Notes: generated by a model from the letters alone, not told the origin. 46,876 nucleotides of DNA from Falsiroseomonas oryziterrae (GCF_021864505.1 NZ_JAKJIB010000004.1:1-46876), one strand, 5' to 3'. Positions 16,722 to 25,083 are shown, counted from the first letter of the stretch. Made by a program: numbers and translations.

Positions 16722-17528
16722 GTGGCGCGTCGGAAGGCCGTCTTTGGCGAATGCCACCTGTGCGGCACGCACGGGAAACTATCGTTTGAGCACGTTCCTC
16801 CTGAAGCCGCATTCAACGACCGCAAGGTTCTCCTGCACTCCATCGAGAAGCTCATCAGCGCTGACGATATCGCTGCAGCGATGGAGGACACTTCTGGGAC
16901 TCAGATCAAGCAGCGTGGGATGGGCGCCTACACGCTTTGTGAGCGCTGCAACAACACGACGGGAAGCTGGTATGGCTCGGCCTACGTCGAACTGGCACAC
17001 GCGGCGATGCCGCTGGCATTTGACCCTCGCTCGCGAGGCGGCGTCTTCGTAGTCGCTTCGATCCGTCCGCTCAACGTGCTGAAGCAGATCCTCACCATGT
17101 TCTGCAGCGCCAACGCACCCCGCTTCGCGGCCACGCGCGACGGCCTACGCCGCTTCCTGCTGAACCGAGAAGCACGCGCCGTGCCCGGCGGCGTGCGCGT
17201 GTATCTGGGCCTCGTAGACGGAGAAAACTCGCGTGTCCTCCGCCAAGCCGGTCTGACGGGCCGTTTGACGCTCGGCGCAGCCAATCCGATTCTGCTCGTG
17301 TCGGAGATCGTCTTCCCGCCTTTTGCGTTGATTATGACCGTTGACTCTGAGTTTGACGATCCGCGCCTTGTAGAAATCAGCGTGCCGTTCGGGCGCTTCG
17401 ACTACGACCAGAAGGCGGAGGTGCCGCTGCTGCTGCACGCGGTGCCGAGCACCACCTATTTTCCCGGTGATTATCGGACCACAGACGAGGTGCGTCGGGA
17501 TCGTGCAGCAAATGACGCACAGGGATGA
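16722..17528 (+). CDS. HNH-like zinc-motif protein, possible nuclease
   Basis: 268 residues from a GTG start at 16722; no strong RBS. The N-terminus has CHLCG (Cys11, Cys14), then EHVPPEAAFND (His24) and LCERCNNTTGSWYG (Cys73, Cys76, Asn77-78). Two CxxC knuckles around a His and an Asn are the layout of treble-clef HNH endonucleases, here with HVPP in place of the usual HI.P. The remaining 180 residues are mixed alpha/beta without a membrane segment and include a Phe/Pro-rich strand region (ILLVSEIVFPPFALIMTVD). Probably a stand-alone HNH-type defence or mobile-element gene; activity cannot be judged from sequence. Confidence 0.6.
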   Translation: MARRKAVFGECHLCGTHGKLSFEHVPPEAAFNDRKVLLHSIEKLISADDIAAAMEDTSGTQIKQRGMGAYTLCERCNNTTGSWYGSAYVELAHAAMPLAFDPRSRGGVFVVASIRPLNVLKQILTMFCSANAPRFAATRDGLRRFLLNREARAVPGGVRVYLGLVDGENSRVLRQAGLTGRLTLGAANPILLVSEIVFPPFALIMTVDSEFDDPRLVEISVPFGRFDYDQKAEVPLLLHAVPSTTYFPGDYRTTDEVRRDRAANDAQG

Positions 17529-17598
17529 GGGTCACTCACGCACGCTATCCGGCCAGCAAGGCCTTCTTTGTCGGCTGCCAGTGCCGAGCCGCCCCCCT

Positions 17599-17697
17599 AT
17601 GCAGAAAACTGTCTTCCGAGACGGCCCCTAATCCCTTGTAGATCCGCGCTTCGGAGTCCCAGCCGCGTGCCATGCAGAAACCGGTTGTCTTCTGCAT
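17599..17697. promoter_or_regulatory. Candidate recombination (res-like) site upstream of serine recombinase
   Basis: Two related elements lie in the 219-bp gap before the recombinase gene. One is ATGCAGAAAACTGTCTTC (17599-17616). The other, at 17672-17697, begins ATGCAGAAACCGG and ends GTCTTCTGCAT, so its outer 8 bases (ATGCAGAA/TTCTGCAT) form a perfect inverted repeat. Small serine recombinases usually act at paired imperfect inverted repeats next to their own gene, which fits both position and form. Confidence 0.5.
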
Positions 17698-17747
17698 AGA
17701 CCGGAGCGAATGCGGCGTCATCGCTCACCGCCAGCCCGGACCGTGCC

Positions 17748-18350
17748 ATGCCGAGCCCCGCCACGCGCGCCGCGCTCTACCTGCGCGTCTCCACCGATAC
17801 GCAGACCGTGGAGAATCAGCGGGTGGCGCTCCGTGCGGAGGCTGATCGGCGCGGCTGTCGGATCGTCCGTGAGTATGAAGACGCGGGGGTCTCGGGCGCA
17901 AAGGGCCGAGACAAGCGCCTCGGCTTTGATGCGCTGCTGAAGGACGCGGCACGGCGCCGGTTCGACGTGGTGCTGGTGTGGTCCATGGACCGACTGGGCC
18001 GCTCCGTTTTGCATGTCGCGCTGGCGACGGCGGAACTCGATGCTGCTGGGGTGGCGCTGGTCTCGCTCCAGCAGGGCGTGGACGGCACAACGCCATATGG
18101 GCGCGCCATGATGCAGATGGCTTCAGTCTTCGCGGAATTGGAGCGTTCGGCGATCAAGGCCCGTGTGGCGGCCGGACTGGAGCGCGCGCGGCAGCAGGGT
18201 GTTCGGCTCGGTCGCCCGCGCGTGGACGACGCCAAGGAAGCGGAGGTGCGTCGGCACCTAGCAATGGGAATGGGTGTCCTGCGGGCCGCGAAACTGGCGG
18301 GGGTAGGCTCAGGAACTGCTCAGCGCATCCGGCGAGAGATGCGCGCCTGA
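17748..18350 (+). CDS. Serine recombinase (resolvase/invertase family)
   Basis: 200 residues, the usual size of Tn3 resolvases and DNA invertases. The catalytic domain begins RAALYLRVSTDTQTVENQ with nucleophile Ser15, followed by YEDAGVSGAKGRDKR, WSMDRLGRS (active-site Arg), and LVSLQQGVDGTTPYGRAMMQM. The long helix (ELERSAIKARVAAGLERARQQG) leads to GRPRVDD and a C-terminal helix-turn-helix (about 165-198). The N-terminal catalytic residues look intact. It probably acts at the inverted repeats just upstream, resolving or inverting island DNA. An invertase role would need a second site in opposite orientation, which I have not found. Confidence 0.9.
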   Translation: MPSPATRAALYLRVSTDTQTVENQRVALRAEADRRGCRIVREYEDAGVSGAKGRDKRLGFDALLKDAARRRFDVVLVWSMDRLGRSVLHVALATAELDAAGVALVSLQQGVDGTTPYGRAMMQMASVFAELERSAIKARVAAGLERARQQGVRLGRPRVDDAKEAEVRRHLAMGMGVLRAAKLAGVGSGTAQRIRREMRA

Positions 18351-18643
18351 CGCGCTGGCCATCGTACGCCTCGGTATGTTGCAAACGCGGAAAGGATGGC
18401 GGCAAGCCCACCACGGCGATGATGCCCGCGATGACGTAGATCGGCGTCCAGTCTCGCTCACCCGTCTGGGACCGCGTCATCTTTCCGATGTCGCACTAAA
18501 GTGCCATTGGTGCGATGACGACGCCGGAAATGAAGCGCCTCAACTCCGTAGAAGTGCGGCCCGATGATGCCGTGCGCCGCGTGCGGATCAGCCGCACCAG
18601 CATCCATCTGATGCCCGCCGCTGCTTAGGCAGCCTCGACTAGT
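18351..18643. other. Gene-poor stretch after the recombinase
   Basis: 293 bp. A 37-codon frame from 18515 (MTTPEMKRLNSVEVRP...) has protein-like composition but no RBS and no known match. An antisense frame here carries one hydrophobic stretch and may be a relic. Nothing else supportable. Confidence 0.35.
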
Positions 18644-19309
18644 CTAGCTGTCGGGCATTGCCGGATCAGATGGGGGAAGGCGTCCTTCCCACCAGTCGAT
18701 GGTGCTGAAGGGCCTGCCTGCACAGCGGTCGAATTCCGAAACAAAGCGTTGGACCACGCCGCGCGCCCAGTCCAGCACGCGGAGGTCGCCCATGTAGCTT
18801 ACCCAACTCGCGTTCAGCTTTGGCAGGTTCAGGCGATCGATGAGCGCGATGACCTCAACCGGATAGAGGTTCGTCTCTACCGGCTCGGGCTGATAATGGT
18901 AGGTGCGGTTGCGGATGTTGGTGAACAGACGGACTTCATCCAGCACCTCGACGCTGAAGGCGTCGTAGAAGCCGAAGAGTCGCAGGACTGGCTCTAGCTT
19001 CGCGCCGAAGGTCGCCCCCTGCAAATCGAGTAGCTGCTGGTTGATCGAATGATCGACACCGGGCCGCATCATCGGGAATGCCATCTCCTCGTTGATCCAG
19101 CATTCTATCGTTGCGTGATAGAGGCTCAGACACGGTAGAGCATGCAGAGAATGCAAGATGTTGGATGGATGCGCGCGCGCAGCGACTTCTGCGCTGCACC
19201 GATTGTGGATGTCTGATGCAGTGCGCCAGAACGAAGGCGCGACCGAGGAGAAACCTACCATGATCTCTCCGTAGGGACCGAACGCCGCTCGCTTCACACG
19301 CCTAGCCAT
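18644..19309 (-). CDS. Hypothetical protein (221 aa)
   Basis: 221 residues from the ATG at 19307-19309, chosen because GGGGAGG lies 6 bases upstream; a longer frame to 19342 lacks this. The protein is mostly helical and soluble, with HALPCLSLYHATIECWINEEMA, LEPVLRLFGFYDAFSVEVLDEVRLFTNIRN and YHYQPEPVETN. The E(V)..F.NIRN..YHY sequence recalls the R-x4-6-H motif of HEPN-type RNases (here RNRTYHY: Arg, then His four residues later), embedded in helices as in that fold. This is a tentative structural analogy; no named family is recognised. Stand-alone gene facing the recombinase. Confidence 0.55.
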   Translation of the reverse strand: MARRVKRAAFGPYGEIMVGFSSVAPSFWRTASDIHNRCSAEVAARAHPSNILHSLHALPCLSLYHATIECWINEEMAFPMMRPGVDHSINQQLLDLQGATFGAKLEPVLRLFGFYDAFSVEVLDEVRLFTNIRNRTYHYQPEPVETNLYPVEVIALIDRLNLPKLNASWVSYMGDLRVLDWARGVVQRFVSEFDRCAGRPFSTIDWWEGRLPPSDPAMPDS

Positions 19310-19382
19310 GCGCGCCTCCCCTTCTCCGACGCTCAATCCCACAGAAAGATAAGGATCACGAAGAGCGCGCGCTTAAGGCCCG

Positions 19383-19475
19383 CTAGACCGCCGCCTCCTG
19401 CACCAGCAGCGCGTCCACCTGCAAGTCGTGGGTCTGCGAGGCGTCGCTCACACTGGCGTAGCCGTATCGCGCCAT
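19383..19475 (-). pseudogene. Resolvase N-terminal fragment
   Basis: Thirty codons beginning MARYGYASVSDASQTHDLQVD match the first strand and helix of Tn3/Tn21-type resolvases (MARYGYARVSTDxQxLDxQ), but the frame stops after QEAAV and the catalytic RVST is changed to SVSD. No continuation is found in another frame nearby. It is a relic of a second resolvase gene and marks an old transposon or cassette boundary. Confidence 0.6.
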
Positions 19476-19670
19476 GCCGTCCTCCGAGAACCCATCTCTT
19501 CGCCGCGTCCTGCGGCTCGGATTTCCGGATAGGGTTGTCGGACTGCCTGTCAGTGGTGCTCCTTTGCCACGCCGCGACTCAATGGCGAGAGGTAATCGCG
19601 TCACCCGAATACGACCGTTTATGGGACGCGCGAGAAGCGCGACGGCAGCGGCAGAAGGTAAACGGGTGCA

Positions 19671-20132
19671 CTAGACGTGATCGCGTGACACACTGAACTT
19701 CGCGGCGCTATCTCCGATGAGCATCTGCGCCCCCTCGAACCAGTCCATGGGCTCGTCGCGAACGCTACCGCGCCAACCGACGAAGCCCAAGCTGCGGCTG
19801 CAGTTATCGGACCCGACGCCACGCTCGTAGTAGGTCTCCGTTACGTCAAACTCGATGCCCTCGTCGGACACCCGCAAGGTGTAGAGCGCGCCACTTTGGA
19901 CACAGTCGTCGCTGACCCGAAAGCCAATGGTGAGCCCGACGATGATGGCGATTTCGTGCTCGCGCACGGCCTCATCATCGTCCTCGCGCTCGTCCTCCAG
20001 ACGGGCAAAGGCGGTCAGCGTGTCGATGACCTCGCCGAGCCCGATCAGATCCGATCCAGTCTCCGCCATCGGCACCAAACGCCAGACGAACTCCTCTAAC
20101 TTCTCCCTGTATTCGGTCGCTGAGTACCTCAT
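19671..20132 (-). CDS. Hypothetical acidic protein (153 aa)
   Basis: 153 residues, strongly acidic, without signal peptide or membrane segment. Helical N-terminus (YREKLEEFVWRLVPMAETGSD), a charged linker (LEDEREDDDEAVREHE), then strands (IAIIVGLTIGFRVSDD, ALYTLRVSDEGIEFDVTETYYERGVG). It resembles small immunity- or anti-restriction-sized proteins in composition only. The family is not recognised. Neighbouring island genes on both sides are minus strand but separated by more than 150 bp, so it is probably its own unit. Confidence 0.5.
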   Translation of the reverse strand: MRYSATEYREKLEEFVWRLVPMAETGSDLIGLGEVIDTLTAFARLEDEREDDDEAVREHEIAIIVGLTIGFRVSDDCVQSGALYTLRVSDEGIEFDVTETYYERGVGSDNCSRSLGFVGWRGSVRDEPMDWFEGAQMLIGDSAAKFSVSRDHV

Positions 20133-20283
20133 CCCGCCCGCCCCGACGCCTCCAGCACCAGCCGCTTTGCGTGGTCGTCGGCATAGCTCCGCGCCCTGCG
20201 GTTCCGCAGTGCCGTGAAGTTCTCCACGTCGCAGCGGTCGGGCGGAAAGCTATAAGGGGCGTGGGACGGTGTTCTGATCGCTG

Positions 20284-20925
20284 TCACCGGAGCCTCTGAA
20301 CGCGAATGCGCCCGCCGACACCTTCCACCATCATGTCGTGGCCGCCCGCCACGGGGATGATCGTGACGCGCGGCGCATAGGCATAGTGGTAGCGGTATGC
20401 GTAGCTCGCTTGCTGCCAGATCTGTCCGTTCTGGAGACGAAATATGGTTTCGCCGTCCCAGCCTTGAAACTCACCGTCGATGCGCGACTCCAAAACACCG
20501 GAGCCGCCAGTGATTGGACCTCGGCTGGCTGATCTTGGTCCCGGTGAAATCGGGCTGACGTTCAGCGAAAATCCTCGGACCATCAGTCGCCTTGTTGCCG
20601 GGCAAATCACCACGTTCGGGAGATACTCGTAGAGGTAGCGATACTCAAATTGGACCTGCCAGAGTGAGCCGTCCGCGAGCCGGAAGACTTCGTCGTGAAC
20701 CCCGAGGAAAGGTTGCGGCGACATTATCGTTGACTCGAAGCAAGCCGATGCAGGCGCTCGCTGCGCTATAGGGCTTGGTGTCGGGATCGAAGACCGTGGA
20801 GCAGCGACCTGCCCGACCGGCTTCGGAGCGGGCGATGGTGGGGGCGCAGCGCAACCTGTCACAGCGAGGCCGACCGACAGCACCAACGCTGCGCGATTGG
20901 TTCTGACAAACGCGATTGGTGTCAT
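20284..20925 (-). CDS. Predicted lipoprotein with duplicated domain
   Basis: 213 residues. A basic N-terminus and hydrophobic segment end in the lipobox VTGC (Cys25), followed by a Pro/Ala/Ser linker, so it should be a membrane-anchored lipoprotein. Two similar modules follow. The first (about 60-118) has DEVFRLADGSLWQVQFEYRY and NVVICPATRRLMVRG. The second (about 147-205) has ETIFRLQNGQIWQQASYAYRY and RVTIIPVAGGHDMMVEG. Each reads as a small beta-barrel-like unit with a Tyr-rich loop. The C-terminus of the neighbouring exported protein (21079-21903) has a related module (LMLSDGSVWRVDP, DVIVCDDEIINVD). It lies 153 bp downstream of that gene on the same strand. Confidence 0.65.
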   Translation of the reverse strand: MTPIAFVRTNRAALVLSVGLAVTGCAAPPPSPAPKPVGQVAAPRSSIPTPSPIAQRAPASACFESTIMSPQPFLGVHDEVFRLADGSLWQVQFEYRYLYEYLPNVVICPATRRLMVRGFSLNVSPISPGPRSASRGPITGGSGVLESRIDGEFQGWDGETIFRLQNGQIWQQASYAYRYHYAYAPRVTIIPVAGGHDMMVEGVGGRIRVQRLR

Positions 20926-21078
20926 TCACGTGGCCTCCGAGTCGCTGCATCGTTCGGTGCGCTGTGATGGTGCGTCGCTCAGACCTTCATCGCTTGACTC
21001 GTCGATGAGGCACAGCAGCATGCCGGCCGGGATTTCGAGAGCGGTCATTGGGCGCCGTGTATGCGGGATCGCATCGGA

Positions 21079-21903
21079 CTACCGCACTCTTCTCGCGGCT
21101 ACGCTCTCTCGATCATCCACATTGATGATCTCGTCGTCGCAGACAATTACGTCGGTGACGGGAAGCCAAATCGAAGACACCACCGTGTCCACCGGGTCCA
21201 CCCGCCACACCGATCCGTCGCTTAGCATCAGGATTGCACCGTTTGCCGCGACGCGGTCGATCCACAAGCCATCCTCGCAGCCTGATAACCTAGCCCGCCG
21301 TGGAGACGAGGTGGCGGGCGCTCTCTGCGTCGTAGCTAACGGCGGTGATACGCGCGGTGCGTTTGCCCCAGCACGGCGCTCGGCTTCCGCCACTCGCCGC
21401 TTTTCCTCTGCGCTCAGCAGGTTACGCTGGCACAGGCTTGGCGTCCGCCCATCGAGGCAAACTGTCAAATTGTGCTGTCGCTCCGCTGCATTCACAACGC
21501 GCTGCTGATCAGGCGTCAGGAGATGACGGCGGCACAAAGAGGGCGTCTGCCCGGTGCGGCAAACTTCGAAGTTAGCGCGACGCTCAGCCGCATCCACTCG
21601 ACCACGCTCTTCAGGTGTAAGAAGCGCGTGTCGGCATAGTGAGGGATAACGACCGTCGAGACATGTGTTCAGGTTTGCCGCGCGCTCGGCGGTGTCCGCC
21701 TGCTGCCGCTGACTTGGCGTGAGCCGCGTGCGGTCACAGAGCGAAGGGTAACGCCCGTCCAAGCAAGTGCGGAGATTCTGCTCGGTGGTCACCTGTGCCA
21801 CTGCGGACTGGAACCCCGCGAAAACGGGCACAGCAGAGACGAGGCATAAACCGGCGAAGGCCGGGATCAGGCCAGCCGCGCGCAGAAAGCCGCCCACCAT
21901 CAT
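21079..21903 (-). CDS. Exported Cys-rich repeat protein, coupled to hsdR
   Basis: 274 residues. An N-terminal signal peptide (about 1-37, hydrophobic core then AVAQ) is followed by four tandem repeats of about 34 residues (43-76, 77-110, 111-144, 145-178). Each has C-x8-C with SLC (for example CLDGRYPSLC) and a helical LTPEER...AERRA half. A Pro/Ser linker leads to a C-terminal module (208-265) with GAILMLSDGSVWRVD, shared with the lipoprotein downstream. Paired Cys in every repeat fit periplasmic disulfides. The ATG overlaps the hsdR stop in an ATGA, so translation should be coupled to the restriction subunit, which is unexpected for a periplasmic protein. Function unknown. Confidence 0.72.
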   Translation of the reverse strand: MMVGGFLRAAGLIPAFAGLCLVSAVPVFAGFQSAVAQVTTEQNLRTCLDGRYPSLCDRTRLTPSQRQQADTAERAANLNTCLDGRYPSLCRHALLTPEERGRVDAAERRANFEVCRTGQTPSLCRRHLLTPDQQRVVNAAERQHNLTVCLDGRTPSLCQRNLLSAEEKRRVAEAERRAGANAPRVSPPLATTQRAPATSSPRRARLSGCEDGLWIDRVAANGAILMLSDGSVWRVDPVDTVVSSIWLPVTDVIVCDDEIINVDDRESVAARRVR

Positions 21904-24900
21904 GGCGGGCCGCCCTTCTGGGTCGGCGTTCCGTCGGGCCCGCGTCTCGCCCGCATCCACACCTCGCGCATCACCCCCTCCATGGCGGCGGCGCGGAAGT
22001 CGGCGTCTCCCATGAGCCGGTCAGAGATGGCGCCGTTGCGCTCCATCCGGGACACCAGCGCCGCCAGTGCGGCGGGCTCGAAGACGAGGCGGAAGTTCTC
22101 GATGGGATTAGTCCGCGCCTGTTCGGTGAGGCCGTCGTCGGCCGAGAGGTCGGTCGCCACCTGATCGAACAGCAGCCGGTCGGCTTCAGTGAAGTCGGTG
22201 CCGAACTTCGTGTTGAGCGTCTGGATGATGGTCGAGAGCGGCGAGAGGTCCTCGTCTCGCACCTTGCCGGTGCCGACCTCGGTCGGCCCCGTCAGCACCT
22301 GCTCTTCGCCCACCGACAGCGCGATGCTGCCCTCGCCGGTCTTGCTGAGGCGGTAGTAGGTGAGCGCCACCTCGTCATCGAGATCCACGCCGCCCGTGCC
22401 CGGCCGCTGCGGCAACTTCGGCCGGAGGTGCCGGGCGTAGGCGTAGAACTTCTCCAACTCGGCGTCGGTCCACGGCATCACCTGCGAGACGAAGCCATAG
22501 AGCCTCACAAACTGCCCGAGGCCGGCCCGGAACGCCTCCTGCCGCTCCTCATCCGGCTCTGCCGCGAAGCGGCCCACGGCGGGATCGAGCGCCGCGTGCA
22601 GCAGGCCCTGATCGGCGGGCCTCTGCTTCTCGTTCGGCTTGAAGAAGACCTTGGCGAAGTCCCCCACCTCCTGCTTCCAGACGTAGCCGAACGCCTCGAT
22701 GCCGGTCTTCAGGGTGTAGAGTTGGTTCGGGTCGGTCGGCTCATCGATGGCGGGCACCTCGTAGTAGGGCGCGAACGCCTCCTTGATCTCCTCGGCCTCG
22801 TTCTCGAAGTCGAGGACGAAGGTGTCCTCCTTCCCCCCCGCTGTGCGGTTCAGCCGCGACAGCGTCTGCACCGCCTTCAGGCCCTTCAGTTTGCGGTCCA
22901 CGAACATGGTGTGCAGCAGCGGCTGGTCGAAGCCGGTCTGGTATTTCTCGGCCACGATGAGGACATGGTAGTCCTCCGTGTCGAACTTCTCCGGCAGTTC
23001 CTTCTCCCCGAAGCCGTTCATGCCCGTCTCGGTGAACTCGTCGCCGTCCGAGACCACGGTGCCGGAGAAGGCCACTAGCACGCCGACGTCGTCGTAGCCC
23101 TTCTTGGCGAGGTAGTCCGCGAATGCCTGCCGGTAGCGCACAGCGTGGAGGCGCGAGCGTGTCACTAGCATCGCTTTCGCTTTGCCGCCGATCTTCTGCC
23201 GGGTGTGCTGGCGGAAGTGCTCCACCATCACCTCAACCTTCTGGGCGAGGTTGTGCGGGTGGAGCGAGGCGAAGCGGGCGACGGCGCGCTTGGCCTTCGC
23301 CTCGTCCACCTCCGGGTCGTCGGTGATCGCCTTGGTGAAGCGGTAGTAGGCTTTGTAGGTCGTGTAGTTCTTCAGCACGTCGAGGATGAAGCCTTCCTCG
23401 ATGGCCTGCCGCATCGGGTAGGTGTGGAAGGCGCGCGGCTTGCCGTCCGGCCCCGGCTGGCCGAACAGTTCGAGCGTCTTCTTCTTCGGCGTCGCGGTGA
23501 AGGCGAAGAAGGAGATGTTAGGCTGGCGCCCGCGCGCCGCCATCGCCTTCTCGACCTCCCCGGCGATCTCGCCCTCAGGATCGTCGTCAGGGTCCTCGGT
23601 CTCGGCCTTCTCCAACGTGGAGGCCAGCACGCGCTTCATAGAGGCGGCGCCCTCGCCCGTTTGGCTGCCATGCGCCTCGTCCACGATCACGGCGTAGCGG
23701 CGGTCGCCCTTCGCCGTGACCTTCTCCATGACGAAGGAAAACTTCTGCAGCGTGGTGATGACAATCTTGGTGCCCGCGTTGATCGCGGCGGCCAACTGCG
23801 CGCTGTCAGCGTCAACCTTCTGCACGACGCCCTGCGCGTGCTCGAACTGGTAGATGTTGTCCTGCAACTGCTTGTCGAGCACGCGCCGGTCGGTGATGAC
23901 GATCACCGAGGTGAAGACCGGCTTGTCCGCCGCGTCGTGCAGCCCCGCGAGTTGATGCGCGAGCCACGCGATGCTGTTGGACTTCCCCGATCCGGCCGAG
24001 TGTTGGACGAGGTAGTTCTGGCCCGGCCCGTGGTGGCGCGCGTGCCCGAGCAGGCGCGTCACGGCGTCGAGTTGGTGGAAGCGCGGGAAGACGATCTCCT
24101 CCCGCGCCTTCCCCGTCTTCGGGTCCACCCGCTTCTCGAGATGCAGGAACCGCTGGAGCACGTCCATCCAGCGGTCGCGCGCCCAGACTGTCTCCCAGAG
24201 ATAGGCTGTCTTGTAGCCGCCGGAATTGTCCGGGTTGCCCGCGCCTGTGCCACGGCCCCGATTGAAGGGCAGGAAGCGCGTGGTCGTCCCGGCGAGCCGG
24301 GTGGTCATGAAGGCGAGATCGGTGTCCACCGCGAAGTGGACGAGGGTGCGGTGCTTCCACCGCAGGAGCGGTTCGCGGGGATCGCGGTCCTGCTTGTATT
24401 GCCGGATCGCCTGCTCGGTCGTCTGGCCCTTCAGCGGCTCCTTTAACTCGGCGGTCGCCATGGGCAGGCCGTTCACCGCCAGCACGAGATCGATGGAGAG
24501 GGTAGGGTCCTTCGTCGCGTAGTGGACCTGCCGGGTGACGGTGAGGCGGTTGAGCGCATAGCGCGCCGCCGCCTCCGGGTTCAGGCCGGAGGCGGGGCGG
24601 AAGAAGGCGAGGCGGAGAGGAATGCCGCTGTCGGTCACACCGTGGCGAAGGACGTCGAGGGTGCCGCGCAGGTCGAGATCGGCCACCACGCGCTTGACCA
24701 CCTTGGCCTCGGCCGAGGCCGGGCCGTGCAGTTTCTCCAACCGCGCCCATACTTCGGGCTGGCTCTCCCGTAGGAACGCCGTCAGCACGCCGGGCCAGAG
24801 GCCGAGGGCGGCGTCGTAGCCCTCCGGGTTGCTGGGGCCGTAGGCGGCGTTGCTGCCTTGGGCATAGCCGCCGTGGTCGAGGAGCCATGCCTCGATGCTG

Positions 24901-24935
24901 TCCTCGAAGCCCCTCTCGTTCGCCTTCATGTTCAT
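21900..24935 (-). CDS. hsdR: Type I restriction subunit R
   Basis: 1011 residues, usual for HsdR. The N-terminal nuclease domain shows the PD-(D/E)xK pattern (Asp149 in SIDLVLAVNG, then Glu163-x-Lys165 in TAELKE). The motor follows, with Walker A HSAGSGKSNS (312-321), VITDRRVLD, Walker B DEAH (419-422), FFAFTATPKKKTLELFG and the later motif TLSRLNRTAGGKEDTFVLDF. With HsdM and HsdS it forms the ATP-dependent type I complex that translocates unmethylated DNA and cleaves at a distance. All key residues look intact. It is separated from the upstream AlbA-type gene by 148 bp, the only sizeable gap in the operon, so it may have its own promoter. Confidence 0.95.
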   Translation of the reverse strand: MNMKANERGFEDSIEAWLLDHGGYAQGSNAAYGPSNPEGYDAALGLWPGVLTAFLRESQPEVWARLEKLHGPASAEAKVVKRVVADLDLRGTLDVLRHGVTDSGIPLRLAFFRPASGLNPEAAARYALNRLTVTRQVHYATKDPTLSIDLVLAVNGLPMATAELKEPLKGQTTEQAIRQYKQDRDPREPLLRWKHRTLVHFAVDTDLAFMTTRLAGTTTRFLPFNRGRGTGAGNPDNSGGYKTAYLWETVWARDRWMDVLQRFLHLEKRVDPKTGKAREEIVFPRFHQLDAVTRLLGHARHHGPGQNYLVQHSAGSGKSNSIAWLAHQLAGLHDAADKPVFTSVIVITDRRVLDKQLQDNIYQFEHAQGVVQKVDADSAQLAAAINAGTKIVITTLQKFSFVMEKVTAKGDRRYAVIVDEAHGSQTGEGAASMKRVLASTLEKAETEDPDDDPEGEIAGEVEKAMAARGRQPNISFFAFTATPKKKTLELFGQPGPDGKPRAFHTYPMRQAIEEGFILDVLKNYTTYKAYYRFTKAITDDPEVDEAKAKRAVARFASLHPHNLAQKVEVMVEHFRQHTRQKIGGKAKAMLVTRSRLHAVRYRQAFADYLAKKGYDDVGVLVAFSGTVVSDGDEFTETGMNGFGEKELPEKFDTEDYHVLIVAEKYQTGFDQPLLHTMFVDRKLKGLKAVQTLSRLNRTAGGKEDTFVLDFENEAEEIKEAFAPYYEVPAIDEPTDPNQLYTLKTGIEAFGYVWKQEVGDFAKVFFKPNEKQRPADQGLLHAALDPAVGRFAAEPDEERQEAFRAGLGQFVRLYGFVSQVMPWTDAELEKFYAYARHLRPKLPQRPGTGGVDLDDEVALTYYRLSKTGEGSIALSVGEEQVLTGPTEVGTGKVRDEDLSPLSTIIQTLNTKFGTDFTEADRLLFDQVATDLSADDGLTEQARTNPIENFRLVFEPAALAALVSRMERNGAISDRLMGDADFRAAAMEGVMREVWMRARRGPDGTPTQKGGPP

Positions 24936-25083
24936 GGGGGCGAGCGTCTCCGGGGAGCGCCCGCAGCCCCGCCCGTCAAGGCCCGATCAAGCGACCCGCC
25001 CCGGCTAACCCATTGAACCGTGAACATGTTCATCGCGCTTACCCCCCTCCCGGCCCCCTCCAGTCAAACACCGATCAAACGGG

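Noticed and set aside
18154-18480. 108-codon minus-strand frame with a hydrophobic stretch
   Set aside because: Largely antisense to the serine recombinase; the hydrophobic segment is short and no RBS is seen.
21795-23078. 427-codon plus-strand frame over hsdR
   Set aside because: Antisense to an intact hsdR with all motifs; His/Arg/Gly/Leu-rich shadow.
25021-25032. 12-bp palindrome TGAACATGTTCA between the AlbA-type gene and hsdR
   Set aside because: A 12-bp palindrome is expected about ten times by chance in a window of this size; only its intergenic position is suggestive.
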